Below the pieces are notes generated by a model. That model had not been told where the DNA came from, searched no databases, and worked only from the letters and a program-made list of their open reading frames with translations. 64,000 nucleotides of DNA from Acidobacteriota bacterium. Lineage in GTDB: Bacteria > Acidobacteriota > Thermoanaerobaculia > Gp7-AA8. The position numbers and the translations under genes were made by a program. This document shows positions 17,095 to 25,788 of this stretch, one piece after another. The stretch covers positions 496,001 through 560,000 of the forward strand of contig QHVT01000005.1 of the NCBI GenBank assembly GCA_003223645.1, read 5' to 3'. Numbering within the stretch: position 1 is the first letter of the stretch; each line of letters begins with the position of its first letter.

Positions 17095-19526
17095 TCTTGA
17101 CCTTCATCGCCATTGCCGTCGCCGTGGTCGCGCTCATCATCGCGATCACGGCGCGGCAACGCGTGCAAGAGCTCGAACGGATCTTCAACGTTCCACAACC
17201 CGCCGCCCCTCCGCCTCAACCGACTCCCGCACCTGCACCCGCATCTGCACCAGCACCTGTCTCTTCTCCATCCGAGCCACCGCCCCCTCCCCCCACACCC
17301 CGACCCCCCATCCCCCCACTGCTGCGCCTTCCCACCATAAACGCCGCCTTCGACTGGGAGTCGCTCGTCGGCGTCAAACTTTTCTCATGGATCGCCGGCA
17401 TCGCGCTCGTGCTCGCGGCGGTGTTTCTCTTCAAGTACTCCGTCGAGCACGGATGGCTGCGGCCTGCGATTCGCGCGGGCTTCGGACTCATCACCGGCAT
17501 CACGCTGCTGATCGTCTGCGAGTTGCGGGTGGCGCGGAACTATCGCTTTACCGCGAACGCGATGCACGGCGCGGGGATCGCGATCCTCTACGCGACGCTC
17601 TTCTCGATGCACGTGCTGTGGCATCTCGTTCCGGCCGCGGTTGCGTTCATCGGGATGTTGTTCGTCACCGCGGCGGCGGTGTATCTCTCCACGCGTCGCG
17701 AGTCCGTCTTCATCGCGCTCCTCGGCCTCATCGGCGGCTTCGCAACGCCCGCGCTTTTGTCGTCCGGCGAGAATCGCCCGCTCGCACTCTTCTCGTACCT
17801 GCTGCTGCTCAACGGCGGCATTTCGTGGATTGCGTATCGCAAGCGCTGGCCGCTGCTGACCGCGCTCAGCTTCGCGTTGACCGCGTTTTATCAATGGGCG
17901 TGGGTCCATCAGTTTTTGACGAAGGGACAGATGCCGCTCGCCGCGGGCATCTTCGCGGTGTTCGCGCTGGTCGGCGCGAGCGCGCTGTGGGACAAGCAGG
18001 CGGATGAATGGCAGCCGATCTTCCGGCTGGTCGCGCGCGCGGCCGCCGCGGTGCCGCTGATCTTTGCGTTCTTCACCGCGATCGTGCCGGAGTACGGCGC
18101 GCGCTACAACGTGCTGTTCGGATTCCTGCTCATGATCGTGCTCGGCCTCACCGCGATCGCATCATGGCGCGGTCCCGAATGGCTGCATCACCTCGGCGGT
18201 GCGGCGGCCGGCTTCACGTTCTTCATCTGGCTCTCGGCCTCGTACACGCATGAGTCGTGGCCGTGGTCGCTCGTGTGGCTCGCGGCGTTCGTCGCGCTGT
18301 ACCTCGCGAAGACGAGCTACGCGTCGGCGCTGCTCTTCTTCGTATTCACCGGCCTTGCGATTCGCGAGCCGGCACACGACATCGTGCTCACCGACGCGAT
18401 GCTCGCGCTGCTCGCGATCGTCTTCGCGGTCACGTGGCGCAAAGGACAGTTGCTCATCGCCGCGACTGCCGTCGCGCTCTCGTCGATCGCGCTGATGACG
18501 ATTGCGCCACCGACGCCGCTGCTCCTTGCATCGCACACGGCGCTCTTCGTTGCGATTCTCGTCATCGCCGCGTTGACGGAGCATCACATCCTCGCCGTGC
18601 TCGCGATTCCGTTCTACGTCGCGATGCTGATCACCTCGAAAACTTCCGGACCGAACGAACAGTTGCTGTTCGCGTTCGTGCCGTTCGCGTTGTTCGTCGC
18701 GTACGCGTTCTACAAACGGCAATCGCATCTCGCGAGTCTCGCCGCGTGTCTCGCCAGCGCCGCGTTTTTCTTTCCGGCGTGGGACGCGCTGAAGGACCTC
18801 GGCTTCAAGGACGTCATCGGTCTTCTTCCGCTCGCGCAGGCGCTCGTGCTCGTCGCGCTGTTCTGGCGCAACCGCTTCGTCTTCGTCGCCGGAACCGCGC
18901 TCGCGTTCATCACCGCGGCGATTCCTCTGCAGTTCGAAAAGGAATGGATCGTGGTGTGGTGGGCGCTCGAGGCAGCGGCGCTGGCGTGGCTCTATGCACG
19001 CGTGCGTCATGCCGGCCTGCTCGTCTGGAGCTCGATCCTGACGATCACGACGCTGCTGTGGCTTCTCGCCGACGAACGCCTGCACGATGATCGCGGAGTC
19101 TTTCTCACCTGCGCCGCGGCGATGTTCGTCGCCGCGTATCTCGACGCGACGCTGCGCGCGCTTTACGCGGCCGCGGGCACGATCGAGTTGTTCGCGTTGC
19201 TCAATTTCGAGATCGCAAACTACTTTGAAGACGTGGCGTCCTCACTCAGCCAGGATCTTACGTACACGATCGCCTGGGCCGCGTTCGCGGTGGCGATGCT
19301 GATCATCGGCATCGCTCTTCGCTCGCGCGTCGCGCGCATCGCCGCCCTCGGCCTCTTGCTCGTGACGGTGCTGAAGTGCTTTCTGCACGACCTCGCGCAG
19401 CTCGGCGGTCTCTATCGCGTGGCGTCGCTGTTCGGGCTTGCGGTCTCGCTTGTTCTTGTCGGCTTATTGCTGCAGAAGTTCGTGATCGCGAGAGCCGGGG
19501 AACCGGCGGCGGTAAAATCGGAGTGA
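17091..19526 (+). CDS. DUF2339 multi-pass membrane protein
   Basis: The product has 811 residues with a TTG start overlapping the OPT stop. Residues 1-20 are hydrophobic. Residues ~30-80 are an extreme Pro/Ala/Ser linker, followed by FDWESLVGVKLFSWIAGIAL, the hallmark entry of DUF2339 proteins. About twenty further hydrophobic helices run to the C-terminus. DUF2339 proteins are inner-membrane proteins of unknown function. The overlap with the peptide transporter suggests coexpression, but nothing shows a shared role. Confidence 0.85.
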   Translation: MILTFIAIAVAVVALIIAITARQRVQELERIFNVPQPAAPPPQPTPAPAPASAPAPVSSPSEPPPPPPTPRPPIPPLLRLPTINAAFDWESLVGVKLFSWIAGIALVLAAVFLFKYSVEHGWLRPAIRAGFGLITGITLLIVCELRVARNYRFTANAMHGAGIAILYATLFSMHVLWHLVPAAVAFIGMLFVTAAAVYLSTRRESVFIALLGLIGGFATPALLSSGENRPLALFSYLLLLNGGISWIAYRKRWPLLTALSFALTAFYQWAWVHQFLTKGQMPLAAGIFAVFALVGASALWDKQADEWQPIFRLVARAAAAVPLIFAFFTAIVPEYGARYNVLFGFLLMIVLGLTAIASWRGPEWLHHLGGAAAGFTFFIWLSASYTHESWPWSLVWLAAFVALYLAKTSYASALLFFVFTGLAIREPAHDIVLTDAMLALLAIVFAVTWRKGQLLIAATAVALSSIALMTIAPPTPLLLASHTALFVAILVIAALTEHHILAVLAIPFYVAMLITSKTSGPNEQLLFAFVPFALFVAYAFYKRQSHLASLAACLASAAFFFPAWDALKDLGFKDVIGLLPLAQALVLVALFWRNRFVFVAGTALAFITAAIPLQFEKEWIVVWWALEAAALAWLYARVRHAGLLVWSSILTITTLLWLLADERLHDDRGVFLTCAAAMFVAAYLDATLRALYAAAGTIELFALLNFEIANYFEDVASSLSQDLTYTIAWAAFAVAMLIIGIALRSRVARIAALGLLLVTVLKCFLHDLAQLGGLYRVASLFGLAVSLVLVGLLLQKFVIARAGEPAAVKSE

Positions 19527-19536
19527 TCGGAAATCG

Positions 19537-20505
19537 ATGGCGAACGAAGTTCTCTATTTCCACGCTCCCTGTTTCGACGGAATCGCGTCCGCGGTCATCG
19601 CATCCGAGTTCCTGACGACCCACCACGGCTGGTCCGGCATCGAGCTGAGACCGGTCGACTACTCCGTGCGCACCAAGTGGCTGTCGATCGATCCCGGCGA
19701 CCGGATGGCCGTCGTCGATTTTCTCTTTCACCCGCGCGCGTCGTTCTGGGCCGATCATCACACGACGAGCTTTCTCGACGAGCGATCGCGCTCTATGTTT
19801 CAGCGCGACGCGAATCCTCTTTGGATTTACGACGAGGACGCGCCTTCGTGCGCCGGCCTGCTCTGGCGGACGCTCGAGAATCGATTCGGCTTTCGCGCGC
19901 CGCGCTTTGCTGATCTGATGCAGGCAGCAGAAAAGATTGACGCGGCGGCGTATCAGTCGGTGCACGAGGCCATGTCGACGGACACGCCGGACATGCTGAT
20001 CTCCGCGAGTCTCGCAGTTGCGGATGCCGATTACTGCGCGTTTCTCGTGCGCGCGCTTCGTGATCGCGATTTGCGGGAAGTCGCGGAGTCGCCGAACGTT
20101 CGACAGCGGGCGGAACGCACTGCAAGCCTTTCGCAGGCGGGTCTCGATCGCCTTCGCGACACGGTACGCGTCCGGAACGAGATCATTCTCTTCGAGGTCG
20201 ACGCGCACGGCGTGATGTTGAACCGCTATGCGCCGTGGCTGTTCTTTCCCGAGGCGCGTTACTCGGTGGGAGTCGTGCGTGGCGATCACGGGACGAAGGT
20301 CACGACGATGCGGAATCCCTGGCGCGAGTTCGAAAGCGTCCACCTCGGGGAAATCGCGCAGCGTTTCGGCGGCGGCGGACATCAGCGCGTGGCGTCGATC
20401 GTCGTCCCCGCCGCGCGAGAGCATGACGCGAGCGCGATTGCGCAGCAAATTGCTGCGGACATCACCGCGGCAGAAGACGCGGAACGCATGATTGGCAGCC
20501 GATGA
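19537..20505 (+). CDS. DHH-superfamily phosphoesterase
   Basis: The product has 322 residues. The N-terminal DHH domain has DGIASAVIA (metal-binding Asp region), VVDFLFHP and the namesake FWADHHTTSF. The C-terminal DHHA1-type substrate domain ends FGGGGHQRVASIVVP, the GGGH signature. Relatives hydrolyse short oligonucleotides (nanoRNA), pAp or cyclic dinucleotide products. The spacing of motifs is shorter than in NrnA, so the substrate is uncertain. The stop overlaps the ATG of a short downstream remnant. Confidence 0.78.
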   Translation: MANEVLYFHAPCFDGIASAVIASEFLTTHHGWSGIELRPVDYSVRTKWLSIDPGDRMAVVDFLFHPRASFWADHHTTSFLDERSRSMFQRDANPLWIYDEDAPSCAGLLWRTLENRFGFRAPRFADLMQAAEKIDAAAYQSVHEAMSTDTPDMLISASLAVADADYCAFLVRALRDRDLREVAESPNVRQRAERTASLSQAGLDRLRDTVRVRNEIILFEVDAHGVMLNRYAPWLFFPEARYSVGVVRGDHGTKVTTMRNPWREFESVHLGEIAQRFGGGGHQRVASIVVPAAREHDASAIAQQIAADITAAEDAERMIGSR

Positions 20506-20612
20506 TTCAGCGGTTCAACTTCTACGATCTTTACGGCTATTTTCTGCCGGGTTCGGCGCTGATCGACTTTCTCCATCTTCGCGCGGATCAGGCACCTTCA
20601 GTCGCACCGTAG
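20502..20612 (+). pseudogene. Truncated membrane-protein gene remnant
   Basis: A 36-codon frame begins in an ATGA overlap with the DHH gene and reads MIQRFNFYDLYGYFLPGSAL. That start matches the opening of a family of membrane proteins that begin with a YDxxGYxxPG motif and continue for several hundred residues. Here the sequence diverges after about 22 residues and stops. The overlap with an upstream gene argues it was once translated in the operon. I read it as a deletion remnant; a genuine micro-protein is possible. Confidence 0.4.
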
Positions 20613-20613
20613 C

Positions 20614-20955
20614 TCAGACTCGCCGGCGAAACTTCTCACGCTCCGAGCGGGACCACGTAGCGGCGACGAGCCGCGCGCGCCAGCGCGGCAGTGTGCGCGC
20701 GAGCCAGACATGCGCGCCGATCGCGGCGTTCATGAAAGAGAGCAGCGTCAGCGACTGCGCGCGGCCGGCGAACGGAAGCCGCGACTCGGGCCAGCGAACG
20801 AACAGCGCGTCGACGGCGAGCAGCAACGCGACCTGCACGCCGTCGCGCCACAACGCGCGCCTTCGCGCCTTGCGCATCGCCGCGCGCGCGTCGCAGACGA
20901 TCGCGGGCGGGCAGGAGTCACTCGTGACTCCGGGAAGTAGCGATCGTGTCAGCAT
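20614..20955 (-). CDS. Small predicted membrane protein, hypothetical
   Basis: The frame has 113 residues from an ATG at 20955; a start at 20877 (MRKARRRALWRDGVQV) is more plausible because it opens on a basic patch before the first helix. Two hydrophobic segments (VQVALLLAVDALFV and LLSFMNAAIGAHVWLA) are followed by a basic tail. No homologous family is recognised. It is convergent with the remnant gene, with one base between stops. Codon composition is typical for the window, and a near-perfect 8-bp palindrome (GGAGTCAC/GTGACTCC) lies at 20914-20931 upstream of the shorter start. Confidence 0.4.
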   Translation of the reverse strand: MLTRSLLPGVTSDSCPPAIVCDARAAMRKARRRALWRDGVQVALLLAVDALFVRWPESRLPFAGRAQSLTLLSFMNAAIGAHVWLARTLPRWRARLVAATWSRSEREKFRRRV

Positions 20956-21033
20956 TTGCTCGATGTGTCCGACATTGACGTATCAATAACTATTCCACTG
21001 CTCGCTTGGGGCAACCTCAGCGTTAGATGTGCC

Positions 21034-21098
21034 TGGAGTGTGCACGCCTCTGGCGCGCCTCCCGCCCAAAAGGCGCGCCGGAGGCGCGCACCACTCCA
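21034..21098. repeat. Palindromic element (family C) upstream of the hypothetical membrane gene
   Basis: The left arm starts at 21034 (GGAGTGTGCACGCCTC) and the right arm runs 21071-21098 (AGGCGCGCCGGAGGCGCGCA onward). They pair imperfectly over about 26 bp around an 11-bp centre. The 28-bp right arm occurs again at 53910-53937 inside recF with no visible difference. Confidence 0.75.
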
Positions 21099-21103
21099 AC
21101 ACC

Positions 21104-22351
21104 TCAGCGATTGCGCAGCTTCATCGTCTGCGCGATGAGATTTCCGTCCGCATCGCGGAACGCTTTCAGCAGCACGATGTCGTTCACGCGCAGCGCCGAA
21201 GCCGTCGTCGTCAGGTTCGCCGCTTTCATTCGCACGACCAGATCCTCGGCGGCCCACAAGCGAAAGTCGCGATTGGCGTCGCGATCGCGCATGCCGAGGG
21301 TCGCGGAGTCTTCGAGAGTTTCCGTGACGGTTGCGGTGATCGTGACGAGCGAGTACGAGGAGATCGGCGCGTGCACTTCGACGCGCGAGCCGCTGGTGAT
21401 GCGCACCGTCGACGCTAGAAAGATGTCGCCGGTGCGATTGAAGCTGCCGGTGATCTCGATGTGATCGCCGGCGTGCAAATCGCGCGCGTGCACACGCGAG
21501 CCGTTCGGATCTTCGGCTTCGTTCATGTCGACGCGCACTTCGCCGCGGCCGTCGTCGACGTACGCGTAGTCGAGTCCGGACTCGCTGCGCGTCACCGTGC
21601 CGATGAGTGTCGTCACCACGCCGCCGGTACGTCCGGTGTCGTTCTCCTGCACCGAGCGCGTGACTTCGATGCGCCGCGCACCGACTTCATCGAGCTGCGC
21701 ATCGCGCGGATCGATCTCGACGCGGATCGCGTCGCCGATCTCGAGGTTCGCGACCTGGTAAGTCTGATTGCGATAGACGACTGGCGTGTTCCGATACGTG
21801 CGCACCGTCATCATCCGCCGCTGCGGCGTCTGAATGACGATGCGTCCTTCGTTGACGTTGATCTGGCGGATCGTTCCTTCGACGGTGTTTGTCGTCGCGC
21901 TCGTCGTCGGGCGCACGTCGGTCGGCGTCGAAACGGACGTCGGCGAGCGCGTGTCACCGACGCCGGTCGGCGATGCCGGAACGCTGCGGCCGAGAAGCGT
22001 GACCGTGTCGGCGGTGACGATGCCGTTGGCGCGGCTCGAGCCGCGCACTTCGATGCGGTCACCGAGGCGGACGTTCGAGAAGCCTTTCGTCCCGACAAAG
22101 ATCTCGGGTTTGTTGTTGATGACGGTGCCGAAGCCGCGGTACTGCGTTGTGACCGCGTCCGTCTCGACGGTAATGCGCGATCCCGGATTGCTGTCCGATT
22201 CGACCTGCAACTGGTTCTGTCCCGAATCGACGTCGATCACCGAACCGACGAGCGCATTCGTCCCGTACGACGGACTGTTTTGCGCAAAAGAGGACACGGC
22301 AGACAACACAAGGATCGCGAAAACCGCGGAAATACGCAGGTTTCGGGTCAT
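21104..22351 (-). CDS. Exported protein with repeated DUF5666-like beta-barrel domains
   Basis: The product has 415 residues from the ATG at 22351 (signal peptide NLRISAVFAILVLSAVSSFA); an upstream in-frame ATG would remove the clear signal start. Three or four OB-like repeats, each with a G-x-V/I turn followed by a short helix and the pattern GDRIEVRG / GDAIRVEID / GDHIEITG, match DUF5666. A Thr/Ser/Pro-rich linker sits at ~135-165. Function is unknown; such proteins are often periplasmic or outer-membrane associated in Acidobacteriota. It is preceded by a 120-bp leader with strong complementarity. Confidence 0.7.
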   Translation of the reverse strand: MTRNLRISAVFAILVLSAVSSFAQNSPSYGTNALVGSVIDVDSGQNQLQVESDSNPGSRITVETDAVTTQYRGFGTVINNKPEIFVGTKGFSNVRLGDRIEVRGSSRANGIVTADTVTLLGRSVPASPTGVGDTRSPTSVSTPTDVRPTTSATTNTVEGTIRQINVNEGRIVIQTPQRRMMTVRTYRNTPVVYRNQTYQVANLEIGDAIRVEIDPRDAQLDEVGARRIEVTRSVQENDTGRTGGVVTTLIGTVTRSESGLDYAYVDDGRGEVRVDMNEAEDPNGSRVHARDLHAGDHIEITGSFNRTGDIFLASTVRITSGSRVEVHAPISSYSLVTITATVTETLEDSATLGMRDRDANRDFRLWAAEDLVVRMKAANLTTTASALRVNDIVLLKAFRDADGNLIAQTMKLRNR

Positions 22352-22471
22352 AAAGCCTCCATTTCGAGAGTTACAAGCGCAAACCGCGCGCCTAGCCGGC
22401 ACGGCCGGCACCGCTAGTTGCCCAAGGCTTAGCCACGATGATCGCCCGAGGAACGCTCAGTGCCGGTTCCT
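22352..22471 (-). promoter_or_regulatory. Possible structured leader of the DUF5666 gene
   Basis: The 120 bases upstream of the start on the minus strand contain CCGGCAC near the 5' end and GTGCCGGCCGTGCCGGC further on, able to close a long stem enclosing smaller hairpins (GGAAC/GTTCC, GGCTAAGCC). GAAATGGAGG near the start is the ribosome binding site. It matches no riboswitch class I recognise, including c-di-GMP types, so I claim only potential secondary structure. Confidence 0.3.
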
Positions 22472-23755
22472 TTACCTCTCTGAGACGATCTTCCCGGCAA
22501 TAACGCTTCGCTTCACCGCGCGATCGTCGCCCATGAAGATCAGGCCGGCGAGAAGATCGACCAGGGAGGCGGCACGGCCGGTGCGCATCGAGAGCAGCGG
22601 CGTGCCGTGCGGGTCGATGACGATGAAGTCGGCGGACTTGCCGGGCTCGAGGCTGCCGGTCTCGTCGTCGAGACGCAGCGCGCGCGCGCCGCCGAGCGTC
22701 GCGAGGTACCAGAGATGGAACGGACTCAGCGAGACGTTCTGCACCTGCTGCACTTTGTACGCGTCGGCCATGGCGTTGAACATCGAAGGCGTCGTGCCGG
22801 CGCCGATGTCGCTGCCAAGCCCGACGTGCACGCCGGAGTCGAGCACGCGGAACAAAGGAAAGAGACCGCTGCCGAGGAAGAGATTCGAGTTCGGGCAGTG
22901 CGAGATGCGCGCGCCGCGCGCCGCGAGGAGATGCAGCTCTTCGGCGGTCAGCCACACGCCGTGCGCAAGCACGGTCTTCTCGTCGAGCAATCCGTAGCGA
23001 TCGTAGACGTCGGCGTATTCGGCTTCAGGAAAGAGAGACTGCACCCACAGCACTTCGTTCTTGTTTTCGGAGATGTGCGTGTGCACCCACGCGTCGGGAA
23101 ATTCTTTTTTTAGCTGCCCCGCGGCTTCGAGCAGCTCCGGCGTCGACGTCGGCGCGAAGCGGGGAGTGATCGCGTAGTGCAGCAGTCCGCGTCCGTGCCA
23201 CTTCTGCAGGAGCGTGCGGCTTTCGTCGTACGACTGCTTCGGACTCGCGTCGAGCAGATAGTCCGGCGCGTTGCGATCCATCATCGTCTTGCCGATGATT
23301 CCGCGGAATCCGCGACGCTCCGCTTCTTCGAAAAAGATGTCCGTCGCCTGCGGATGAATCGTCGAGAAGACGAGCGCGGCGAGCGTGCCGTGCCGCAGCA
23401 ATTCGTCGTAGAAGGCAAGTGCGACTTCGCGCGCGTGCTCGGGATCTTCGAACTTGCGCTCGGTCGGAAACGTGTAGCGGTTCAGCCACTCGAGGAGATG
23501 TCCGCCGTACGAGCCGATCATCTCGAGCTGCGGCGCATGCAGATGCGTGTCGATGAAGCCGGGCGTGATCAGCGCGTCGTCGCCGAGGTCGATGATGGTG
23601 CCTTCGGGCTTCTCGGAGGAATCACCGACACTGTGAATGCGGCCGTTGTCGTCGACGGCGAGGAAGCCGCTCGCCCAGTAGCGATACGTCGCGTCCGGTC
23701 CGTTCGGGAACGGATCCGCCACCGGCGTGAAGACGCGCGCGCGGTAGACCTGCAT
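22472..23755 (-). CDS. guaD: Guanine deaminase
   Basis: The product has 427 residues. It is a cytosolic amidohydrolase that would convert guanine to xanthine plus ammonia for purine catabolism. Metal-binding motif is PGFIDTHLHAPQ. Further ligands and substrate contacts are HTHISENKNEV, LAHGVWL and SHCPNSNLFLGSG, with the late catalytic Asp in VGLGSDIGAGT. Length and motif order match GuaD. Its start codon overlaps the stop of the 3'-5' exonuclease gene by one base, so they share a transcript. Confidence 0.9.
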   Translation of the reverse strand: MQVYRARVFTPVADPFPNGPDATYRYWASGFLAVDDNGRIHSVGDSSEKPEGTIIDLGDDALITPGFIDTHLHAPQLEMIGSYGGHLLEWLNRYTFPTERKFEDPEHAREVALAFYDELLRHGTLAALVFSTIHPQATDIFFEEAERRGFRGIIGKTMMDRNAPDYLLDASPKQSYDESRTLLQKWHGRGLLHYAITPRFAPTSTPELLEAAGQLKKEFPDAWVHTHISENKNEVLWVQSLFPEAEYADVYDRYGLLDEKTVLAHGVWLTAEELHLLAARGARISHCPNSNLFLGSGLFPLFRVLDSGVHVGLGSDIGAGTTPSMFNAMADAYKVQQVQNVSLSPFHLWYLATLGGARALRLDDETGSLEPGKSADFIVIDPHGTPLLSMRTGRAASLVDLLAGLIFMGDDRAVKRSVIAGKIVSER

Positions 23756-24708
23756 CAGATGTCGTCGTCGAGCGGCAGCGGAGCAGGCGCGAGCTTCTCG
23801 AGCACGATCGCCTGATGTTTCCCGGTCATCACTTCCACGGCCGGCTCGGTTTCCTCCAGCGAGGTTGCGAGAGCGAGCGACGTTTGCGTAACGGAATCGA
23901 TGAACGAGCTTTCGTCGGACAGCGGCGGCTCTGGCGGCATCATGCCGATCATCGGAAGCTGCACGGCCGATTTGTCGGCGAGCTTCTGCCGCTGGTCTTT
24001 CTCATCCGACGTCTTGAAGTCGTTGTTGAAAATGAGCAGCGTCGCGGCGAGTTTCTCGTACAGCTCCGCGGTCGCGCGCACGTCCTCGAGGCAGTAGTCG
24101 GCGATCTCGCGATGCCGTCCCGCCCGATACCACGTCTCGACCGAGCGCCCGTCGACGCCTTCGCTCTTCGACGTCTCGACGCCGAACGCCTTGCATGCGA
24201 GGTCGAGGTTGAACTTGAACTGGCGTGAGTTGACGGTGCCGAAGAAGTTCAGCGTCTCGCGCAGATCGCAGTTCGGATGAAAGCCGTAGCGATATCCGAC
24301 GAGATCGCGCTTCGGCACGAGGCCGTTGATCGCGGAGCGGATCATGAGAAACGGTCCGTCGAACTGGCGGCCGTTGAAGGAGATGAAGCGGGAGTCGCTC
24401 TCGAAGAAGCCCCAGAATTTCTCGAGAATCTGTTTCTCGGTGCCGGAGATGTACGTGCGCGGGCCGACGCGCTCCGTTTTCACTTCGGTCTGTCCCGGCA
24501 CTTCGTACAGCGCGCATGAGCGGCCGTCTTCGATGTTGATCACGCCGATCGCCACGATCCGTCCGCGAAACGGCGAGAGTCCGCCCGCCCGCCGCGCCTC
24601 CTCGGCGTCGCCTTCGGACAAACCTTTAATTAGATATTCGCGGACGTACGGGTCGTTCTCTTCCCAGGGAATGCCGACCGTCTCGATGTCGATGACGAGC
24701 TTTTTCAT
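23755..24708 (-). CDS. PolB-like predicted 3'-5' exonuclease
   Basis: The product has 317 residues from the ATG at 24708 (MKKLVIDIETVG); an in-frame ATG 24 bases upstream is weaker. Exo I is LVIDIETVG, Exo II is FISFNGRQFDGPFL, and Exo III is IADYCLEDVRATAE, giving the DEDDy triad typical of the DNA polymerase B proofreading domain. A ~90-residue C-terminal tail is acidic and specific to this group. Family members are stand-alone exonucleases of uncertain role in DNA repair or nucleic-acid turnover. It is cotranscribed with guaD. Confidence 0.82.
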   Translation of the reverse strand: MKKLVIDIETVGIPWEENDPYVREYLIKGLSEGDAEEARRAGGLSPFRGRIVAIGVINIEDGRSCALYEVPGQTEVKTERVGPRTYISGTEKQILEKFWGFFESDSRFISFNGRQFDGPFLMIRSAINGLVPKRDLVGYRYGFHPNCDLRETLNFFGTVNSRQFKFNLDLACKAFGVETSKSEGVDGRSVETWYRAGRHREIADYCLEDVRATAELYEKLAATLLIFNNDFKTSDEKDQRQKLADKSAVQLPMIGMMPPEPPLSDESSFIDSVTQTSLALATSLEETEPAVEVMTGKHQAIVLEKLAPAPLPLDDDI

Positions 24709-24727
24709 AGTGGTGGACCGGACGCAT

Positions 24728-24826
24728 GTCATTCCGAGCCGCGAAGACGGCGAGGAATCCCCGGCAAATGCACGTGACTCGCTCCGTCGGCCGGGGATCC
24801 TTCGCCGTCTGCGCGACTCAGGATGA
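24728..24826. repeat. Palindromic element (family B) upstream of the exonuclease gene
   Basis: The left arm is 24728-24765 (GTCATTCCGAGCCGCGAAGA onward) and the right arm about 24789-24826 (ends CAGGATGAC). They pair imperfectly over 38 bp with a central spacer of about 23 bp. The end motif is shared with the 11702-11805 element. Confidence 0.8.
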
Positions 24827-24840
24827 CGCTTGAAGCTATC

Positions 24841-25782
<942 letters not shown>

Positions 25783-25788
25783 CTATCA

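Noticed and set aside
22352-22471. c-di-GMP (GEMM) riboswitch
   Set aside because: The GCAAACC and tetraloop-receptor elements of that class are absent.
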